22,796 nucleotides of DNA from a virus. Position numbers and translations under genes: made by a program. The stretch lies in IMG/VR virus record IMGVR_UViG_3300022882_000020, positions 1 to 22,796 of that record; one strand, written 5' to 3'. The notes beneath the pieces are model-generated. The model worked only from the letters and a program-made list of their open reading frames with translations. It did not search any database and was not told where the DNA came from. This document shows, one piece after another, positions 15,100 through 22,638 of the stretch; the stretch's first letter is position 1, and every line of letters begins with the position of its first letter.

Positions 15100-15783
15100 C
15101 TAAGATGTTTTAATTACATATTGAGACGGGAAATAGGGGATATATGTTACAGAATCAGAGCCGGAAGACTCTATAATTCCGCATTCAATATCGCCTACTG
15201 CATCTGCTGAATCTCTGAATGCCCCAGCCCCAGAAGCATCACCAGGTGTGAAAAATATCTTTTTACCAGCCGTAAAAGTTTGTGTAGCGGCAACCTGGGT
15301 GGTGCGGATAGACCGGTTGAAAGCCAATGCTTTGATATTCCCTCTTGCAAGGTCTGCAATGCCGTCAAAATCCCTGACTTCTCCGATATATAGACAGCCC
15401 TGCACTGCTGTTATTTTTGCACTTGTGCTGGCCTCTGCTGTTAAAACATCGCCGCTGACTAATGTCAGCAAGCCGGCTGCAACTGTTGCAATAGTGTAAA
15501 AACCATCATTGCTGGTCGTTCCGGTAACCCTGATAGTATCACCAGCCGCAAAACCTGCGGTGACAAACCCGCTGCCTGAATCAGCAATGGTATCAGGATC
15601 AGCATCTGCAAACGTAATGCTGGACGCTCCAAGAATAGTAGCTGAATAAGTCCCAAGGGCCACTATTTCATAAAATAGTGCAGTTCTGCCTGTGTTATTT
15701 ATTACTTCTATCTGAGAATTTTTAAGCTTTTGCTCATGAAATCCTGGATAGGCATATTGATTAGTAAAAACGCCTGTTTCCAT
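15100..15783 (-). CDS. capsid decoration / cement protein with inserted beta module
   Basis: The protein (227 aa) lies between the scaffold and the major capsid gene, the place of gpD-like or DUF2190-like cement proteins. The ends (GVFTNQYAYPG, IEVINNTGRTALFYEIVALG; then QGCLYIGEVRDFDGIADLAR, SVTYIPYFPSQYVIKTS) read as one small cement domain. It is interrupted at about residues 52-127 by a module rich in Thr and Gly. That module has SITFADADPDTIADSGSGFV, FAAGDTIRVTGTTSNDGFY and LLTLVSGDVLTAEAS, which resembles beta-sandwich modules found in many phage virion proteins. An AAGGAG lies 9 nt before the ATG. The insert would project outward from the capsid and may bind cell or environmental surfaces (inference). 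Confidence 0.68.
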   Translation of the reverse strand: METGVFTNQYAYPGFHEQKLKNSQIEVINNTGRTALFYEIVALGTYSATILGASSITFADADPDTIADSGSGFVTAGFAAGDTIRVTGTTSNDGFYTIATVAAGLLTLVSGDVLTAEASTSAKITAVQGCLYIGEVRDFDGIADLARGNIKALAFNRSIRTTQVAATQTFTAGKKIFFTPGDASGAGAFRDSADAVGDIECGIIESSGSDSVTYIPYFPSQYVIKTS

Positions 15784-15796
15784 AATGTTTTACTCC

Positions 15797-16165
15797 TTAA
15801 GCTTCGTAAGCCCCGCTGTCATCATTAATAATTGCTTTCTGCAGACCTAACGGCGCACCCAGTTTCATATCCTCAAATTTTGCGAGAACAATATCGGCTA
15901 TTTCAGATCTAATATCAGATTCAGCCTTTCCTTTTTTTATTGCAGATGCAATTAACTCGCTGACTTCCTCAATATCCTGATATTTTTTATCAGCCTGAAG
16001 CGCCATGAGGCCGGATACTCTATCTTTTTCAGCTTGGACAGCTTCCTTTATTGCTTTTTGAGAAGCGTCTCCATCTTTTGCTTGCTTTTCCCCAAGTGCT
16101 TTACCTTCTGTCACAGCAATTTTGTAAAGCTCAGGGTGTTTTTGTTTAAATTCGGTTAAATCCAT
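15797..16165 (-). CDS. nested in-frame head scaffold protein (Nu3-like), 122 aa
   Basis: Inside the protease gene an in-frame ATG at 16165 has its own AGGAGA (16171-16176), 5 nt upstream. The product starts MDLTEFKQKHPELYKIAVTE and is helical and highly charged (KAIKEAVQAEKDRVSGLMAL, then VSELIASAIKKGKAESDIRS). It ends GAPLGLQKAIINDDSGAYEA. Lambda makes its scaffold Nu3 from the 3' part of the protease gene C in the same way. The protein would assemble the procapsid core and then be removed by the protease. The linker before the ATG (YNKPKQQETE) is low-complexity, which suits a domain boundary. Confidence 0.75.
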   Translation of the reverse strand: MDLTEFKQKHPELYKIAVTEGKALGEKQAKDGDASQKAIKEAVQAEKDRVSGLMALQADKKYQDIEEVSELIASAIKKGKAESDIRSEIADIVLAKFEDMKLGAPLGLQKAIINDDSGAYEA

Positions 16166-16834
16166 TTCTGTCTCCTGCTGTTTAGGTTTATTATATTTAT
16201 CAAGTCTTGAAACAAGCTTTTCTAAAGCTTTAAAATCAAGATTTGAGTCTTTCTTTTTTATCGCATTTATGCTGGCTGTATGAAGTACTTTAGTTGTAGC
16301 GACTGCACTATCTCTATTTAAGTCTTCCTTGCTCTCAATTAATTCGTCTGCAAAGCCAGCCTCAACAATTTCTTTTCCGAAATAATACGTTTCTGCCTCT
16401 AATAACGTTTTAATTTCCTGTATAGATTTTCCGCTTTTTCTTGCATGAGCTTCAGCAGATAGATTTGCTAATCCCTCTAAAACGTCAGCCGTTTTTCTTA
16501 ACTCTGCATAATCACCAATTGCCATAGTCCATGGATTATGAATCATGTAAACGGCGTTGTCATATGCTTTTACATGAGCAGCCGGCAATGTGGAAATATA
16601 AGCCATCATGCTCATTACCTGCCCCTGCATTGTGATAGTTATTTTAGCAGTAGGAAAACTTGCTGTGTAGTCTCTCAATATATTATATATTTCAATGCCA
16701 TCATAAACAGAACCTCCAGGACTTACAATTTTTATATCAAGAGATTCGCCCGCAGCACTTGCTAATTCCTCACGCACTGCTTCAGGGTTGATTTCCCAGC
16801 CGACATCACCAGCTAAAACGAGTTCCTTAGTCAT
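15797..16834 (-). CDS. head maturation protease (ClpP-like) fused to scaffold
   Basis: The 345-aa protein is a ClpP/S49-type phage prohead protease. It has the opening LVLAGDVGWEINPEAVREEL and SPGGSVYDGIEIYN. The catalytic Ser is likely S75 in GQVMSMMAYIST and the His H99 in VYMIHNPW. The acidic residue aligns near E148 (AETYYFGKEIVEAGFADEL), where ClpP has Asp. A charged linker (about 200-223) joins it to the C-terminal scaffold. It is shorter than lambda gpC. The ATG overlaps the portal stop by 8 nt. It would cut scaffold and perhaps portal or capsid ends during maturation. Confidence 0.9.
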   Translation of the reverse strand: MTKELVLAGDVGWEINPEAVREELASAAGESLDIKIVSPGGSVYDGIEIYNILRDYTASFPTAKITITMQGQVMSMMAYISTLPAAHVKAYDNAVYMIHNPWTMAIGDYAELRKTADVLEGLANLSAEAHARKSGKSIQEIKTLLEAETYYFGKEIVEAGFADELIESKEDLNRDSAVATTKVLHTASINAIKKKDSNLDFKALEKLVSRLDKYNKPKQQETEMDLTEFKQKHPELYKIAVTEGKALGEKQAKDGDASQKAIKEAVQAEKDRVSGLMALQADKKYQDIEEVSELIASAIKKGKAESDIRSEIADIVLAKFEDMKLGAPLGLQKAIINDDSGAYEA

Positions 16835-18446
16835 TTTTTAATCCGCTTCCCTCAGTTGTTTTTTTACCGAGTTCATTATATTTTGCCCTTGTCGCTGCAA
16901 GCGCATTAAATTCGGTTTTGTTAATATCTAAATTTTCATCGTAATCCGACCCGTTTAACTCTTGTGCCACCCTTCTTCCAGTCGTATAGCCCATTTCATG
17001 GTTTAGCTGATGCCCCTTTGCTGTTCGCAAAGGATCAATATCGGGCTTCTGCACGCCAGTAAATTCAGATCGTGTCCATCCGTCTCTATTTTCTTCGTCA
17101 TCCCAACCTGTAACAATTATTTTGCCACGCTTGACCTCCTCATAAAACCACGCCTTATGAACAGCCCCTGCAAAATTACTACCGAATTTTTTTCTTTCCT
17201 TGTCGATGTGTAGCCACATTACAAGCAATTCGCCTCTTGCAGCCGTGTAAGTGTTTGTGAAATGGTATTCAACTGTTGATAAAGAAAGCCCGCACTGGGA
17301 TGTTATATCTTTTTTCATTGCTGTATAGAATTTTTCAAACTGAGGAGTCGGTCGTTTTGTGTCGTAACTCTCAATCGAATGTCCTGCCGGCATCTGGTCA
17401 ATGATAACGCTGCGTTTCTCTATGCCTATTTTTTCAATTGCAAGCTTTGTATCTACCGTTGCAGTTGTATCAGGATTGCTTGTTGCAGTTTTCCGTGCAG
17501 CGCCCCCAAACACGGCCTTGCTTGCCGCATTATCAGGCGGTTTTACCCATGCTGCAATCAAGCTATTCAATAAAACTGACTGTAATTCAAAACGAAGGTA
17601 ATCAGCAAGCATGGTAAGCTGAGGCATTACAAAAGTTAGGAGAGGCGTACCTCTTCTAAGATGTTCAAAAACTTTATTGTAATTAAACAAAACACCTGGC
17701 CTTCTGATATTCGGATCAAAAACATTATAACGAATTGAATTAGCTTGGTTATTATACAGTTCAGAGAATGGTCTTATCCAAGTTCCGACCATCCTGCCGA
17801 ATGGATTATATTCTATACCATCAACAATAACATGATTTTGTCTTGGGCTTCCACTTCCATCAATGTGATCAGACGGAATCAATTGTAAAGAAAGGGAATT
17901 CTTTTCGGTATAAGAAGTACTCCTATACCTTAAAAGCGCCATGCTTTCGCCAAACATAAGATAATTAAAAAAAGCGGCTACTGTCAGCTCATAAAAATTT
18001 CTTTCATGGAGATAATCAGCCTGTTTTGATAACGCCCACAGTCTGAACCTCGCCTCATGTGTCTGCATCCATTCCTTGCGAGCTTTATCATCCATTTTTT
18101 TAGCAGGATCAATGATCCTCCACATAGGATTTGATTCAAGCTCAAGACCAGCACCAACAACTAATTCAAGGGTTCTATCAACTATGGCTTTTCCAAGCCC
18201 TGATTGATAATAGGCAGTGTGAGAGGCAGCTCTTGCATATGCTAAGTCTGCATCAGTCCAGTCGCCATTCGACCTTGGCCCGTAAAGTTTTTCATTGATT
18301 GCCTGGCGGTTACCTATTTTCCCGAATGCTTCAGCCATGCGAGTCTTGGCTTTTGTGCTCTCAATATCAAGCCGTATTTGTTCCTGCTGTAAGCTGGTTT
18401 GGGCTTGTTCTAAAGTTTTCTTGCCGCTACTTTTAAAAGGCCACAT
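16827..18446 (-). CDS. portal protein, lambda gpB family
   Basis: The 539-aa protein matches the lambda portal family. The N-terminus is MWPFKSSGKKTLEQAQTSLQ, followed by the diagnostic DADLAYARAASHTAYYQSGL and AIVDRTLELVVGAGLELES. Later come VLFNYNKVFEHLRRGTPLLT, the stretch CGLSLSTVEYHFTNTYTAAR, and WDDEENRDGWTRSEFTGVQK. Lambda gpB is 533 aa, so this is full length. The dodecameric portal forms the DNA entry vertex and binds terminase and the gpW-like joiner. ATG 18446 lies 3 nt after the gpW stop, and the end overlaps the protease start by 8 nt. Confidence 0.92.
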   Translation of the reverse strand: MWPFKSSGKKTLEQAQTSLQQEQIRLDIESTKAKTRMAEAFGKIGNRQAINEKLYGPRSNGDWTDADLAYARAASHTAYYQSGLGKAIVDRTLELVVGAGLELESNPMWRIIDPAKKMDDKARKEWMQTHEARFRLWALSKQADYLHERNFYELTVAAFFNYLMFGESMALLRYRSTSYTEKNSLSLQLIPSDHIDGSGSPRQNHVIVDGIEYNPFGRMVGTWIRPFSELYNNQANSIRYNVFDPNIRRPGVLFNYNKVFEHLRRGTPLLTFVMPQLTMLADYLRFELQSVLLNSLIAAWVKPPDNAASKAVFGGAARKTATSNPDTTATVDTKLAIEKIGIEKRSVIIDQMPAGHSIESYDTKRPTPQFEKFYTAMKKDITSQCGLSLSTVEYHFTNTYTAARGELLVMWLHIDKERKKFGSNFAGAVHKAWFYEEVKRGKIIVTGWDDEENRDGWTRSEFTGVQKPDIDPLRTAKGHQLNHEMGYTTGRRVAQELNGSDYDENLDINKTEFNALAATRAKYNELGKKTTEGSGLKND

Positions 18447-18449
18447 ATA

Positions 18450-18707
18450 TTAATTCCATTCCAATGTCACAAAACGAGCGCCGGATGTCGTACTTCCTGC
18501 TTTTATCTGTTTTGCTTCCATCCATAAAGAAAGCGAAGCTTGAATATCTGTAATCTTTTGATATTCGACATCTTGCCTACCCTGCCCTGTATCAAATTCT
18601 AATACCTTCGCTTCCATAGCTGTATCCAAGATGCCTTGATATGTAACTATTTTTGCATCAATTTGTTCTGCTGTGTAGCAATTCGAAATTAATTCAGGGG
18701 TAAGCAT
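18450..18707 (-). CDS. head-tail joining protein, gpW-like
   Basis: The 85-aa protein has a helix (NCYTAEQIDAKIVTYQGILD), a beta turn (KVLEFDTGQGRQDVEYQKIT) and a second helix (DIQASLSLWMEAKQIKAG). This helix-hairpin-helix form fits lambda gpW (68 aa), and its position directly before the portal is the same as in lambda. It would seal the portal after packaging and make the platform for the tail. AAAGG lies about 6 nt before ATG 18707. It is the first gene after the palindromic control region. The family match is by shape and place rather than a clear motif. Confidence 0.7.
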   Translation of the reverse strand: MLTPELISNCYTAEQIDAKIVTYQGILDTAMEAKVLEFDTGQGRQDVEYQKITDIQASLSLWMEAKQIKAGSTTSGARFVTLEWN

Positions 18708-18734
18708 TGCAAGCCTTTATTTTTTATAGTGATT

Positions 18735-18766
18735 ATAATTATAGTTGCATATACAACTATAATTAT
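18735..18766. repeat. perfect 32-bp inverted repeat (13-bp arms, 6-bp centre)
   Basis: The arms 18735-18747 and 18754-18766 are perfectly complementary and separated by CATATA. The arm on the right reads CAACTATAATTAT. It lies at about +1 to +32 of the promoter candidate before gpW. It could be an operator for a dimeric regulator or, as RNA, a leader hairpin. No T tract follows in the minus direction, so it is not a simple terminator. Confidence 0.9.
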
Positions 18767-18773
18767 GCCGTGC

Positions 18774-18800
18774 AGTATCACAGTCAATCTTTTATGTCAA
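18774..18800 (-). promoter_or_regulatory. candidate sigma70-type promoter upstream of gpW and portal
   Basis: On the minus strand TTGACA (18795-18800) is followed after 15 bp by GATACT (18774-18779), which carries an extended TG one base before it. Initiation would fall near 18767, at the edge of the palindrome. The 188-bp gap between the ParB-like gene and gpW is otherwise non-coding. The -10 is weak (4 of 6), so this is a candidate only. Confidence 0.4.
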
Positions 18801-18895
18801 CCCCAAAGATATTTATTCTTTTTTTAGCATACCTCTTGACAATATGAACCGAAGGGCGCAGCGGGGAGTTTGATTTTTTATAGCACGCCTTCTTT

Positions 18896-19522
18896 TCAGC
18901 TCTTAAATTCGATAGAAACGTTTTCATAGCTCTTTATCAGATTTTTTAAAGGCTCTGTAGCGGCATTCATGTCAGCGAGATATTTAAAAACAATTTTCGC
19001 TACATGGTCTTTTTTTTTAATTTCAGTTTCATCGCCATCGGAATCAAGCAACCCATCAAACCCCCAATCATCAAGTTCCAATAAATCCCATTCGTTCGCC
19101 AGCAATTCAAAATCCCATTCGCCAAATGAATTATTATCCTTCATCGAAATTGCCCTAAGCTTTTTCGCTGCAAACTCACTATCAATTAGCTTGATATTGA
19201 GGCTGCCAATTTTTGTATTGTCTTTATTTAAGGTAACCCCTTCTATTCCCTGAAAAACGGCTACACGGTCAGAAGGTATTTGTAATTCTTTCAGGGCTTT
19301 AAGTCTCATGTTTCCACACAATACGATAAATTTATTTTCGTATTCGTACACGAGCATTTCACGCATTGTCAGCATCTCAGGATCATCAATGATTGATTGT
19401 AATAATTTATCAAACTTAGTATCCTTAATAATCCGTGGATTAGCCGGAACATCAGGTATCTGCCCTGTGTTCATTGATAATTGACTTAGTTTTATGTTTA
19501 CTATTCCGTGTTCGAGACCCAC
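18896..19522 (-). CDS. ParB N-terminal (ParB/Srx-fold) domain protein
   Basis: The 208-aa protein has the ParB-like order: ANPRIIKDTKFDKLLQSI with NPR at 28-30, then the box FIVLCGNMRLKALKELQIP (G70-x-x-R73, the ParB nucleotide-binding motif area). It continues with MKDNNSFGEWDFELLANEWD (GEWD at 134-137) and DDWGFDG (153-156). Such 'DN..fGeWD...LanEWd...L.dWGf' tails occur in phage ParB-like proteins that are often next to or fused with a DNA methyltransferase. None is present here. It starts at GTG 19522 with GAGGAGG (19530-19536) 7 nt upstream; G overlaps the terminase stop (TAGTG). The role is unknown; DNA binding or regulation of packaging are inferences. Confidence 0.75.
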   Translation of the reverse strand: MGLEHGIVNIKLSQLSMNTGQIPDVPANPRIIKDTKFDKLLQSIIDDPEMLTMREMLVYEYENKFIVLCGNMRLKALKELQIPSDRVAVFQGIEGVTLNKDNTKIGSLNIKLIDSEFAAKKLRAISMKDNNSFGEWDFELLANEWDLLELDDWGFDGLLDSDGDETEIKKKDHVAKIVFKYLADMNAATEPLKNLIKSYENVSIEFKS

Positions 19523-21900
19523 TATCCGACCTCCTCAAAGTATTCTTCAATTGTATTTATGAAAAAGGATTCGCCCATGTTGTCCAAAGGCTCAAATCCA
19601 TCCTTTTGCCGTTGTTTATTTATCATATCAAAAAGCAGGTTTTTCATTAACTGTTTTGCTCCTAAACCCATCTTTGCTATATCCAATGCCTCATTTCGCC
19701 TTTGTGCTTGGTTTTCTATCGTGATTGTCTCTATGCCTGCTCTGGATACTTTGCGAATTATGTCCTCAGCAACTAATTGTTTATAAAAAGCTGGCGGGAA
19801 CGTGTCCGGAAAATGAATAAATCCAAACGGGAAGCCACCATCCTTGTGAGGCCTCTTGCTCAGTTTATTATAAAGCTCTTTTTTTAAAAATTGGTCATTC
19901 AGCATCACCATAGGTGTTTCAATGTCATTCTGCACGAGCTTGCACCGCCGCCCTTGCGTTAGAGTTTGCCGACCTGCACACGGATAAACTCCTGATATGC
20001 TGTTTTCCCTGCTAAAACCATCGCAGAAGGAATTGACAACATCCCTTTGAAATCCTGCATCAATCAAGCTCATAATAATTTTAAGCTCACGACCATCTTC
20101 TGTTTTGTATGTTCTCAAAATCCTTTCTGATAGCTGCTCCCATGTTGAATCACTATGATCAGTTGGATTACCTTGTATTGCATCCGCACCCACGGCATGT
20201 CTTGACCAATCCAGGCTTTCCGGAAAAACCCAATAGTCAAGAAAATAAATTTGTTCCTTTTTTCCCCAGCCCATTAAGCCCGCCTCAATCCGGTTACCTT
20301 GTATATCTGCCTGTAATGTCAGGAATAATACGTCGTCAGGAATATGGCAGCGCTCCCTGTCACTTGCATAATGTGAAATATTTTCAGCAGTCGGCTTGGA
20401 AAGCATGTCTGTTGAGGGTTCGCCGAGTACATCATTAATGAAATCATTTAAAAGGCTTTTATCCATTTGTGCATTTTGCCACTGCTGAATCATATCCAGC
20501 CAATTTCTGTAAAAGAATCCTGGGATATGATACGACCTGACTCCAAACTCTTTCGCCTTTACAGTCGGCTTCCAGATAGCGCCTTTTTCCTCTGATAAGA
20601 AAAAATCCCTATCACTTTCGTACCATTTGCCCTTACATTTTATACACTCATACCAGACTGGCCTATTGGTAATGACAGGCCGTCCGTTTACTTCTTTTGT
20701 TTCAATATTTAGTTGGCCGGTTTCATCTTTTTCCCATCTGAATTGACTCCACTTCATTATTTGTAACTCGCCACAATACTTACACACAGTATAATAATAC
20801 CTTTGATCACCTCTTAAAAAAAGTGGGTAAATATTACTTGCATCCTGGTCTTTAGGTGTTGATAATCCGAATACCTTTTCCTGTTTATTTTTGGCGTATG
20901 TATTTACACGCCTCATGGCTTTTTCAATTGTATTACCGCCGCCACGCAGCATCGGTGGGTACACATCAGTTTCATCTAATATCAAAATACGTATCGGGAA
21001 TGACCTTAGCTTGCCCTCGGAGTTGGGGCCGACAGCCCGCATAAATGTCCCACCATACATTTTCGAAACTTTTGTATCTCCAGTAGCTTTTTTGTGTTTT
21101 TTTTGAGTATTCGGGGCTATCTTGTCCTCTAATCCACACCCATAGATAACGTCATCAATGCGCTTTTCCATTGTTTCAGCGGCTATATCGCCATCTGCTG
21201 AGACAAACAGCATGGGGCCAATACCATATTTAACACAAAAGCCCATTAAATTTTCAGCTAAGCCAGTGTTACCGCCCACTTGCGCTGCTTTCATGAGATA
21301 TAATTGTCTTGTCGAGCTTTGTGGCGAAAGCTCCTCTGCGGGTTCACGCATGTAGGGGGTTCTATCAAAACTGAATTTACCCGGTGTCGCCGTCAAGCCA
21401 CTGCTTATATACCTGTCATTTTCGGCAAACTCTGCTACTGTTTCTGTAATATTAACTTCTCTGAAGGTGTCAATACGATCCAATAGCCATTGCTTCCAAT
21501 CCAACAAAACTGATTCAGGCGGCAAATAAGGCGGCGGCCTCAATCCTCCGGATGGCGCTCTCCAAATAACTTTTGAACCATATCCTTGCCGCTTTTTAAT
21601 CAAGTGGATTAACAGCAGGACTTCTATTATAATAACGTCACGTGACGTTTTAAGCTTTTGAGTAATAGAAAGATGTTTAGCTTTAAGCCATTCTGTATCT
21701 TTACTACACCAGCTTTCATACAAGCTATAGTAATTAGCTGTATTTATTTTTAATAAAACTGGATCAGCATCTTTATCTTTTGTTAATGATTTAAGAATAA
21801 AGCGAGCATGGTTAACTAATTCAATAGGCCGATCTTCAGTTACAATTTTTACTATCTCTGCATATGTAACACTTACTAATTTTTCGATAGGGTTATTCAT
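19522..21900 (-). CDS. terL: terminase large subunit, GpA family
   Basis: The 792-aa protein has an ATPase and a nuclease part. Numbering is from ATG 21900: a deviant Walker A (KAAQVGGN, about 204-211), Walker B ILILDE (D309, E310), and coupling motif FGLSTPKD (about 344-351). A zinc-ribbon pair follows (C373/C376 and C419/C422), then the nuclease start FLTLQADIQGNRIEAGL with D532. The GpA type makes cos-end packaging likely. ATG 21900 overlaps the small-subunit stop as ATGA, and it is preferred to TTG 21921. Lambda gpA is 641 aa; about 125 extra residues lie before the usual start region (VLLDWKQWLLDR). Confidence 0.93.
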   Translation of the reverse strand: MNNPIEKLVSVTYAEIVKIVTEDRPIELVNHARFILKSLTKDKDADPVLLKINTANYYSLYESWCSKDTEWLKAKHLSITQKLKTSRDVIIIEVLLLIHLIKKRQGYGSKVIWRAPSGGLRPPPYLPPESVLLDWKQWLLDRIDTFREVNITETVAEFAENDRYISSGLTATPGKFSFDRTPYMREPAEELSPQSSTRQLYLMKAAQVGGNTGLAENLMGFCVKYGIGPMLFVSADGDIAAETMEKRIDDVIYGCGLEDKIAPNTQKKHKKATGDTKVSKMYGGTFMRAVGPNSEGKLRSFPIRILILDETDVYPPMLRGGGNTIEKAMRRVNTYAKNKQEKVFGLSTPKDQDASNIYPLFLRGDQRYYYTVCKYCGELQIMKWSQFRWEKDETGQLNIETKEVNGRPVITNRPVWYECIKCKGKWYESDRDFFLSEEKGAIWKPTVKAKEFGVRSYHIPGFFYRNWLDMIQQWQNAQMDKSLLNDFINDVLGEPSTDMLSKPTAENISHYASDRERCHIPDDVLFLTLQADIQGNRIEAGLMGWGKKEQIYFLDYWVFPESLDWSRHAVGADAIQGNPTDHSDSTWEQLSERILRTYKTEDGRELKIIMSLIDAGFQRDVVNSFCDGFSRENSISGVYPCAGRQTLTQGRRCKLVQNDIETPMVMLNDQFLKKELYNKLSKRPHKDGGFPFGFIHFPDTFPPAFYKQLVAEDIIRKVSRAGIETITIENQAQRRNEALDIAKMGLGAKQLMKNLLFDMINKQRQKDGFEPLDNMGESFFINTIEEYFEEVG

Positions 21901-22571
21901 ATACCCATAACTTCTCTGCAATATTTCTTAACTTCTTGAATACCGACCTCCACCTCTTTATTAATTATCCCCTCAACCACAGACTCCATTCCGACTGTAT
22001 TCATTTTAGAGCAAAGATCGGCGGAAAGTCGCTGGCCTAAATAGACAAAATTCATTGTAATTGCGTTGTCTATAGCACCGAGCGTTTGTTTTACAAGTGC
22101 CTGTAATATCACTTCTTTTTGTTTTTCAGCTATTATAAGTTTTAGCTGTTCATTTTTCAGGACTACTGTCAAATCCTTAGGCGAGAGATTATCAAATGCA
22201 GGGCTATGAGCTGCGGGGGCTATCGGACGTACTGGTATAGGATGTTGGCGGCTTTCCTGAATAGGAGGGGTATCATTGACATGGCCAGGTGTTGCCCTTT
22301 GCTCATTGCCTTTGTTTCGTTCATAAAGCAGTTTAGCCCGTTCAGCTTTATCTATTTGCCTCTGTTTTTTTTTTGAATCTGCAACTAATCGGCTCGGTTT
22401 CCTCGCTCCAGTTACATATTCCCAGAATGACATTTTATTGGTATCAACACTACTCCCCTTAAAGAAATTCCAGGCGTTGCGATTTAGCTTGGAAAGGGCC
22501 TGTCTTGATACCGCTTTTTCTCTGAATCCGTTTATAATTTCCAATGCTTCGGACTGTGTTAGTAGTGCCAT
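21897..22571 (-). CDS. terS: terminase small subunit (Nu1-like)
   Basis: The 224-aa protein has an N-terminal helix-turn-helix-like segment (LTQSEALEIINGFREKAVSR and QALSKLNRNAWNF). A Lys/Arg-rich linker with a run of Lys and a Pro-rich segment (TPPIQESRQHPIPVRPIAPA) follow, then a helical C-terminus (LKNEQLKLIIAEKQKEVILQ). This is the usual order for lambda Nu1-type proteins: cos DNA binding first, then oligomerisation and large-subunit binding. It is the first gene of the block and is coupled to terL by ATGA. AGGGAAGGGG lies about 5 nt before ATG 22571. Direct sequence similarity to Nu1 is weak; position supports it. Confidence 0.7.
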   Translation of the reverse strand: MALLTQSEALEIINGFREKAVSRQALSKLNRNAWNFFKGSSVDTNKMSFWEYVTGARKPSRLVADSKKKQRQIDKAERAKLLYERNKGNEQRATPGHVNDTPPIQESRQHPIPVRPIAPAAHSPAFDNLSPKDLTVVLKNEQLKLIIAEKQKEVILQALVKQTLGAIDNAITMNFVYLGQRLSADLCSKMNTVGMESVVEGIINKEVEVGIQEVKKYCREVMGI

Positions 22572-22609
22572 TATTGCCCCTTCCCTGTCTTTTCCAACAA
22601 CGCCTGCTA

Positions 22610-22638
22610 AAGTTTACACTATTATTTTGAAGTTTACA
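22610..22638. repeat. two AAGTTTACA direct repeats, 20 bp apart
   Basis: AAGTTTACA occurs at 22610-22618 and 22630-22638, with the following bases CT and TT. The exact 20-bp step (about two helical turns) places both on one DNA face. They are 40-60 bp before the small-subunit gene and could be terminase (cosB-like) or regulator sites. Confidence 0.6.

Noticed and set aside
18735-18766. Reading the 32-bp palindrome as an intrinsic terminator.
   Set aside because: The stem is AT-rich and no T tract follows in the direction of transcription. Downstream head genes would have to be transcribed through or from it.
19010-19018. A9 run in the ParB-like gene as a possible frameshift site.
   Set aside because: Both alternative frames meet stops within a few codons, and A AAA AAG is not in phase. 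It is most likely just Lys codons.
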